The position numbers were made by a program, and so were the translations under genes. This document shows positions 26,601 through 35,600 of a stretch of 50,730 nucleotides of DNA, in pieces. The stretch lies in the IMG/VR virus record IMGVR_UViG_3300044634_001060, positions 1 to 50,730 of that record; one strand, given 5' to 3'. This DNA is from a virus. Each line of letters starts with the position of its first letter. The first letter of the stretch is position 1. A model generated the notes under the pieces. That model searched no databases. It was not told where the DNA came from and was given only the letters and a program-made list of their open reading frames with translations.

Positions 26601-29600
26601 ATATAGTGTTAGATCTGTTCCAACTTCAAACAGTTTAATTATTGCGGCACCATTTGTTGACAGTGACACATTCAGCGGTAACATCATCACACGTGGTATC
26701 CAAATTAGTACAATTGCTAACCACGGCATACAGCCTATCTATGCAAGAAAGAAAAAGCGTATTGCTGTACACTTTGCTGAACCAAGACAGTATAACCAAA
26801 CATATTTCATTGATAGCATTACACCAGATACTATTAACATCCTAGGCCGTTATCCAGTTGACGACGAAACATATTACTTCTATGATGAAAAATTTGGCTA
26901 TGCAAACGCTGATTCAAATGTAATCACTGTTGATGCAAGTATGAACTTAAATGACGTTACTGTAATGTATATGTCAAACTCGTTCCTTGTTGCCAAGAAC
27001 ATGTACACAGTTGAAGCCAACGGTGACGTTAAGTTCAACAACAACATCCTAAATGAAGATGCTAACGTGTCTACAGGATTTATTATTGCACGTGAACCAG
27101 AGAATGTGTTCAACGGACGTTATCCACTTTTAACAACAATTGATCATAATAGAGTAAAACTAAACAACTCTGAAATTCAAATTGATAGCTTCAACAACCT
27201 AGGTGGACTAGCAACATCAATTAACCGCGCAATTAACCTACGTAGATCAGCTATTGTAGCTGACGGTGACCAGCGTGTGTTTAAGATGGGCTTTAACTTC
27301 CTTAACAATCCAGGTACTCCGGTTGCAGTCAATGAGACCAGCACATTAAAGATTCCAGCAGGCGCAATCAATAATTATGGTCCTTACGTTAAAGATGAAC
27401 AAGTTATTAACAACATACTTGGATCTAATGTAAAAATTGTTGGTAAGATACCACTATCTACAAACGTAGAAAAGATCAAAGATGACCGCTTTAACAAAGG
27501 CCCAATTCCAAAAGGACCTACATACGGCTTTACCTACGAGCGTGATGGCCAGTTGTATGTTTGGAATCCGCTGATTGAAGACTATACCAAGTACGACGTT
27601 TACACAACTGAAGGCGATGATACTTTAGACACCGATGGTGCAAATACAACAGACGGCGGTTCAAGCGATGGCACTGATTCCGACACTGGTGTAAATCCAG
27701 ATGGCGACACTGACGATCTTAACACAACTCAGCCGCCTGCATTGCCACAAGGACACGATCCTAGCAAACCTAAGCTAAGAATCATTCCTGGCTCGGTAAC
27801 TGCTGACCCAATCGTGACAACAACAATGGGTGTCAAGTGGCGTGGCTATATAATGAAGAACGCTAATGGCACTGACTACACCAGAACATTTACTGGCGTG
27901 CCAGGCATGGGTTCTTACACAGGTCCTCGTTGGAGATTAAAAACCAGCGGTGAGTTCTTGTATGAAGTATACGAGCTTGTACAGAACAGTGCTGGTAAAG
28001 TTTATTATATTCTAGTAGATAGATTATATCCACCTGCTGTGCCACATGATTTCTTTGGAACTGTTAATGCTTACAATGATTTTGATGGGTTAGCTCTAGA
28101 GAATCTATATTATTCTGCTAAGATTACGCCATATGATCCAGCACAGTTTGACATTGCATCAGCTAATCCAAACAAGTATACTATTACTATACCTCCTGTG
28201 GAACCAGCATGGTATGTGGGCAAGCAATTAATCCCTGAACCGTTTGCACGTTCAACAGGTAATGGTAGCGACGCTGAAATCAATTTTGCAAACTTGCCAC
28301 AGCCTATGATGATTGGTGCGCTGGATGTCTTTAACGAAAGCGAAACTCGTATCCAAGTTAATGGCAACGGCATGAATTCATTCCTGCTATGGACACCAGG
28401 TTTAACACCGGGTGAGTGGACACCTAATACCAAAGGTCCCGGTTCGTTACTGGGTGCAAATGATACTCCAACATATTGGGGATTTGGTAGAGGATACTAC
28501 TACCTAAATGATGGTCATAGACCAACATCGGATCGTAGCCCTGCAACCACTAGCGGTCCATATCCTGGCAAGAGTACAAATGGCTGGGTAACAAGACAGC
28601 AAAGATTTAAGTACAGTTCGGATTTTACTGTATCACCAATTATCGATACAAGAACTGATAATTTTGCGGAGAAGATTGTTAGTGTCAGCGATTATGATAA
28701 TCCAGCTATCACAGGTCTACGCCCAGAAGAAGTATTTGTTGCATGCTTCTGGACTGAAGCGCACACTTATGTAAATCAGCTAGTTGGCTATGATTATAAA
28801 AATGTTGACAGCAACGGCAACCCAACTCCACTGTACAGAGACTACGAAGGTACTGTAACTCGTGTTAAGTATATTCGTTTAACTGAACTACCATTTGATG
28901 CTGTGCTACGTAGACCAATTCCTGATACAGGTTGGGGTGGCAAAGGCTGGAAGAACACAACCACTGACAGAACATTGCTGCCAACTGATCCACAATTTGA
29001 TGTTATGAATGGCACAGATCCGTGGGCCGCGTTTGATCCTACAACTCCGTCAACAGGCGGATCCACAGGTGACGATGATGAGCCAACAGGCGGAACATCT
29101 ACTACGGTACCAACAGGCACTACTGCTAATCCTGGCCTAGGCCGCGGATTTGGCAGAGGTTTTGATCCTCAAAATATTCCATCTGTGGATGACGTACCAG
29201 CAGTGGGCGGAGAAGGAAATAATAATCCACCGGCACCAATTATTCATGGTGGTGCATTAGCAGGACTTCCCACACAGTGTGAAATTGATGAGTCAAATAT
29301 TCCTGTACCAGAAGTTAACACAGACCCAACTAATATTCCGTGTTTCTTACGCGACTCGGAAGATGTTCTTGCATTAGAAACAGAAAAGAACAAAGATGCT
29401 AAGTCAACATTAGCGTCTCAGGTAAACGAAACATTTGTTTATAAGATTGTTGGCAACAAACCATTTATGGTATTCTTCGACTTTAGTTCTGCAGGTACAC
29501 TTGCTAACGGTCTTACAATTGAACAGGCCGAAGACGAAGCATTTACAAAGGGTGTAAAAGTTGTAATTGATACAAGTTCAACTGGCACAAATAAGAATGT

Positions 29601-32600
29601 TGACGACGGAGAGCAGATCGGTGTCTATGGTATTGATATTGTTCCGGGTGTTGGACGCTCATTTGTACCTGCTGTAAACGAAGCATGGTACGTTGACACT
29701 GAGCAAGTTTATGCTAATCCGCTAACATACAACGCAGATACTATAAATCTAGCAAAAGGTCCAGCTAATAACCCAGTAGGTGTCAAAGGCTACGGCTTTA
29801 TTTCTAGAAGAATAGATTGTCGCGATGGTGAATTTGTACGAGTAACTGTACACAAAGGCGCAGGTAATACAGTAGGAACATATAGACTTGCTATATCGTT
29901 TACCAAACGCTACGAGCGTGTTATTGAGCCACCTCCACCACCAGGCTGCGATAATGCAACTAGAGGTTCACGTAGATTTAAAGACGGTGTAATTCTTGAC
30001 AAGTATGTGTTCAGTGATGCAAAAAAGAAGAACAACAAATTCCTAGGCATGAGCTTTGGCGGCTTGTTTGGTAAAAAATCAGTTGGTAGGTTCGACGGCT
30101 ACTTCGGTAACGGAGCAGGCGGCCCTCTACGTAACCAAGGTGATAACATCTATTACCCATATCAAGCTCACCCAACATACAAGAACAAAAAGGAATATAT
30201 TGCTAAGACAGCTGATCCTAACAGTTCAGAAGCCAACGGTGGTCTAGAAGAAACAACACAATCTAAGACCATTGATGTGTCTTCGGTACCTGAATACTCA
30301 ACCTATGAATTCAAGGGTTACTATAAAGCTTCAGCATCGGGTACGCATACATTTAAGACAACTTCAGACGACGGATCATGGCTATGGGTGTCTGATGTAG
30401 ATGATACATTGCCCTTGCAAGAAAAGTACAAACAAGATGGTCATAGACCAGATGACCAACGCAACTACAATTGGACAAACGCTATTGTAGCTAACGGTGG
30501 TCTACATGGTGCTGCATCAACACAAGGTACAGTATCACTAGAAGCAGGCAAGTACTATTTCGTACGCGGTATTTTTGGTAATAACAAAAAGGCTGGCTCA
30601 TTTAAATTAGAAGTACAGCCACCTGGCACATCCAGCTTTGTTCCTGTAGAATTTACTGGACGTCTATGTCCAGGTGACCCCGGTTATGTAGATCCAAATG
30701 CAAGCACAGGCAGCACTGGTACAGGAACAACAGGTACAGGTACAACAGATACCGGCACGCCAGGCACACCTGGCGGCGGTGGTGGCGGCGGCGGCGGCGG
30801 AATTGATACTCCGTTGTTTAGTTCATTCTCTGAATATCCTAGCTCACAATCGTTTGGTATTCCTGCAGGCGGGTTCTCCGGTGCTACCGGTAGAGATATA
30901 GCCACAGGAACATCATCACTTGTTACAGCAGGTATGCTAGACTCTTCAGCAACGCTTCAAGGTGTACAAACAAGCGGATTCACATCGCTATCGGGATTAT
31001 CTGCAGAAACATCTAGAATGTTAACAGGTGGCGACGGCAGTGCTGGCGGCATTACTGGTTTTGTTGGTGGTGTTGGTAGCAGTATTGGTAACTTTGCAGG
31101 AGATGTATTTGGTACAGTTACCGGTGCAATTGGCGATGTTGCTAACGTGGTCACCGGCGGCCTAAAGAGTATTTGGGAAGCAGTTTTTGGCGGCAACACA
31201 AAGAAAAACTTTAGCGGTTACTCAAGTCCTTCCTTAACTGGCTACAACTTTATGCCAACTACATTTAAGGCCATAGATTCTAAAATACGTGTGGTATCAC
31301 CACAGCGTTATGGCTTTGCTATTCCTTTACGCAGTGATAGATATGTTAACGCAACAAGTCAACGTGTTACTGGCGGATTTGTTGTTCCACTAGCTAAGAA
31401 ACTTGACGTAGTTTCACGTGTACCACGACCATTAAACAGTGTCAACATTCAAAACGAGCCATGGTTCCGCAGTATAGGCGCTAGCCTAGATAGAACTATG
31501 CGTGGCGTAACATACCAGCCAACAAAAATTTCATCAACTTACTACTTGCCAGATGGTTCAACTGCTATTCGCAACGTTGTGCAAACTCCTGCTACAAATG
31601 GTAGAACAGGTTATGATGTAAACGGAACACGAACACTAATTAATCGTGTTGCTGGTACTTCAACCAGCGAGCAGCAACTTGGTGGTATTATTCCAGGTCA
31701 GAGAGGACTAGACACAGTTACACTAACACCGGACAATGGTCCAGGCGTTGACTTTGTACCGGGTGTTGGTGTGCCTCCAGGCGGTGGTGGAAGCGGCGGC
31801 ACTGGCGGCGGCGGTCAACCACCAATTAACTACGACAACCTAGGTCCTAGTGTTCCTGTTCCGTGGGAATATCTACCAGTCGATGATAATAACATTGATT
31901 TTGCTGTAGTACCAACTATTAACATTACTCCGCTAGGACTAGATGATACTGGTGCATATGTCAGAGCAGGACAACCTGCTGTTGCTCCTATTGCACGACC
32001 AACTCCTAGTGCAACAATCAGTGACGAAGATCTATTGGGGGTCGCGGATAACTCAGAAATCTTTATTAACAATAAAAAGATTATCCTACGTCCAGGCAAG
32101 TCAATCAAAGACGTTGCGGCACAGATTAACTGTGCTAACATGGGTGTTAAAGCACTGATTGACACAGCTACAAACCAATTGAAGATCAATTCATGTACTG
32201 ATGCTGGCTTTGCTATTAAGAATGGTTGCGCTGGCGGCCGCTACAAGCAAGTAGCTGACTTCCACATTGTACGTGGTTTTGAACAACAGAAAAATACATC
32301 GCAAACTATTTCTAACAGCGATGTTGGTTCTATTGTTAGCACACCATATAATAGCACTGATGAAATTTACACACCTCAAACATATTCTCGTTATTACAAG
32401 AATGACGATGGTGACTTGATCAATCTAAACGATGATGTTACTGTGGGTACAACAAGCACAGCTGGTGCATTTATTCCTTCACAGAACATCAGTAACACAA
32501 CCACAACTGTTTATGCAACAGGTGGTAAGGGTTATAGAATTGGCGATCGCTTGAGAATAGTAGGTGGTACTCCAGTCAACAGTACTATTGGACCATTAAC

Positions 32601-35600
32601 AACTATTTGTATTGACGAACCAGGTATTGGTTATACCAATCCTGCTAACTTAAAGATCATTATTGGTGATGGTGCTAGCCCTGGTATTGGTGCGTCAGCT
32701 ATTGTTACACAACTTGATGCAAATGGCGGTGTTGGAGAAATACAAATGCTCAACTATGGTGTTGGCTATGACATCTCTGAACCACCACCAATTAAGATTG
32801 TAGACACAGGCGCACAAGCAACTCAGTCTTATGTTACATTAGATGCTGCAAATCCAAGCGGTACATATAATAGAAATACTATCCTACTAGCACAGATTTC
32901 ACGTGAGCTACCAGGTGGTTTAATTGAGCTTGACGAAAAGTTCTTTAGAGTAACAGCAAGCAATGTAACACTGGGTAACGTTTATACCGATTCAGCTACA
33001 CTAACTGTCTCACCTGCTAATACATCGGGCGAAGTAACTATTACAACAAGTCCAAGTATTATTGCACTAGCACAACAGCCAGGTTATGTAACTGTTCTTT
33101 GCGATACAACTAATAACACTGCAAACCTACTAAACGATAAAGTATTCTTAATTACTTCTATCAATACAACAACTAATAGGATGACAATCAAGGATGCGTT
33201 CTTTGCAAATGCAAACACATCATTTGCATCAAACATTTCGTCATTGAGCAACGTTGAAGTTTCTGTTATTGAACCGTTTACATCACGTGGTATGACAGAA
33301 GTGATCGATCCAAGAATCAGCAAAGTGGAAGCAGTATTGTCAGCTAAGGTTGCATTATCTCCGGACTTTGTCAAGACAGGCAATCCAACCACATCTGTTG
33401 CAAATGCATTTGTCGAAGGATTCACAAGCGCAGCAGGACCAGTTCGTGTAGCTAAGTTTGTGGTCACAGGTGTTGATGGCGAAGGTGCTATCACAAGTCT
33501 CAAGATTATTGACAGAGGATTGTATAAAATCTTCCCATCAGACTTAACAATGGGTATTCCTCTAGAATATGACTTTGAATATCTAGGCAACAGTCCTCTA
33601 CCAGATAATATTCTTGGTTATGCTGACCCGATTCGTAATAACACTCAATACGGTGTTGGTCATCCGCTGTACGGAACACCTGAAAAGACAGTGTCACCAT
33701 TTGTGGGCGGCAAACACCCTGATTGGAATGGATTCAAGGAAGTACGTTTTGATACCAAAACACGATCATTTGTTGAATACCAAGGTACACCTGGCGGATA
33801 TGATCCACTAACTTATGTTGAAATTGGTGGACAAAGATTAAGCAAACAATACTCAATCGATCTAAATCCATTGAGTCCAGATTACGGCAATTACGTTGAT
33901 CCGCTAGAATTGGGCGGCGGTACAGGTGCAAGAGTGTTTGTGACATCACAAGATGTACCGGATTGCTCAGAAAAGAGTACTGCACGTGAAGACATGGGCT
34001 TACCCGAATTGGTATCAGATGTTAGCGTTCCTGACGCACTAGCAACAATGTTGAATAATGCGTTGACAGGCGCAGGATATCAACCAGATGATATTAGATT
34101 TGAAGTAGATCCGTTGGGTCCAGGTGTGGGTAGATTGAATCTAGTTTCACCTAAGTTCCCTGGTGTTAACATTGATACAAACAATCCTGGCTTCTTAGAT
34201 AAGCTAGGGATTCCTGTAGGTGACTACAATACAGGTATGCTGTGTATTCAAGCTACAATTAGTACGCCAAACCCAACTGAAGCCGAAATTGACAGCACAA
34301 TAAGCAAGCTATATGATACTGGTGCATTTGGTGCGCTAACACTAGACCAACAAGCAGAAGTAGTTGGAAGTCAAGGCGCAATCGAACCACCACAGGTATT
34401 GAGCTTGCTATGCGTTAACACCATTGAAGAATGGGGTTGGCCAGGTACACCACCTAAAGTTGTACCGGGTACAAATATCAACGGCGGCAAGGAACCAGAG
34501 GAAAATATAAAAACTTATATCACCGATGATGTTGTTGATCCTGAAAATGGAATTCCTGGAACAGTAACAGAAGACAACTCTGCTAACAATAAGTTTGTTG
34601 ATTTAACTGGTGCGTTAGAAAATAACAATTCAGACTTGATTCCAAATGACGGCAGATTCAGCGAATCAGGCACAGGCGACATTGGAAACTTATTGTTTAC
34701 CGGTGAAGTTTATCGCTACGACCTACAAACTATCTTTGGTGGTAGAGTAACACTAAATGGTAGTAAGCAGTACAATAACACATTTGTATTCCAAAGTCAA
34801 CGATTTGACAACGAAGCACAGTTATTAAATCCTGTTACAGGAAGTCTCGATCTAGTAGACTTCCCTAAGGTATGGGTAGATAACTATAACAACAACGGCT
34901 GGGCGTTCTTTGATAATGCCAACGCTGTACCAGTAAGAGTACAAGAGCCATTAGTTGATGTAGAGTATGTCAAGAACTCATTGGTATACGACTCCGAGTA
35001 TGGTGACAAAGAATTTGACTTACATTTCTGGGATCCATTCAAAGGCGTATTACCTGGATTCATCCGTAATGAAATTCACTTCATTACTGAACAAGATCCA
35101 GTAAGTTATAACAATGCTAGAACAAACTTTGGCCGTAACAACATTGGTAAAGTATGGTGGGACACTGGCACACTACGTTATATGTGGTACGAACAGGGTT
35201 CAAACCGCGAGCGTTGGTTAAATTGGGGTCGCACCTTCCCAGGCAGTACTGTCACAGTATGTGAATGGGTAGAGAGTAAAGTACTACCACAGAACTGGAC
35301 AGGTGATGGAACACCTCGCTGGGTTGACAGATATGTCACTGAGCGCCACTGGAATGAAGCTGAACAAAAATATGAGCAGTACTTCTACTATTGGGTACAG
35401 AACCGTAGTAAGCTAGACGAGCGTTTATCAAATACAGGTAGAAAACTTGATATTCTAACTGTGGCACGTTATATTGCTAACCCAGTTGGTTATGGTATTA
35501 ACCTAATTAACTTTGTAAGCAGTAATGCATTTGTACTAAGCAATGTTGCATCTAACCTACGCGAAGATGAAAGCATTATACAGATCAATCTAAGTAGAAA

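Noticed and set aside
30684-30905. Minus-strand frame with a long proline run
   Set aside because: It is the antisense of the Gly-rich linker of the giant protein and has no promoter or ribosome binding site.
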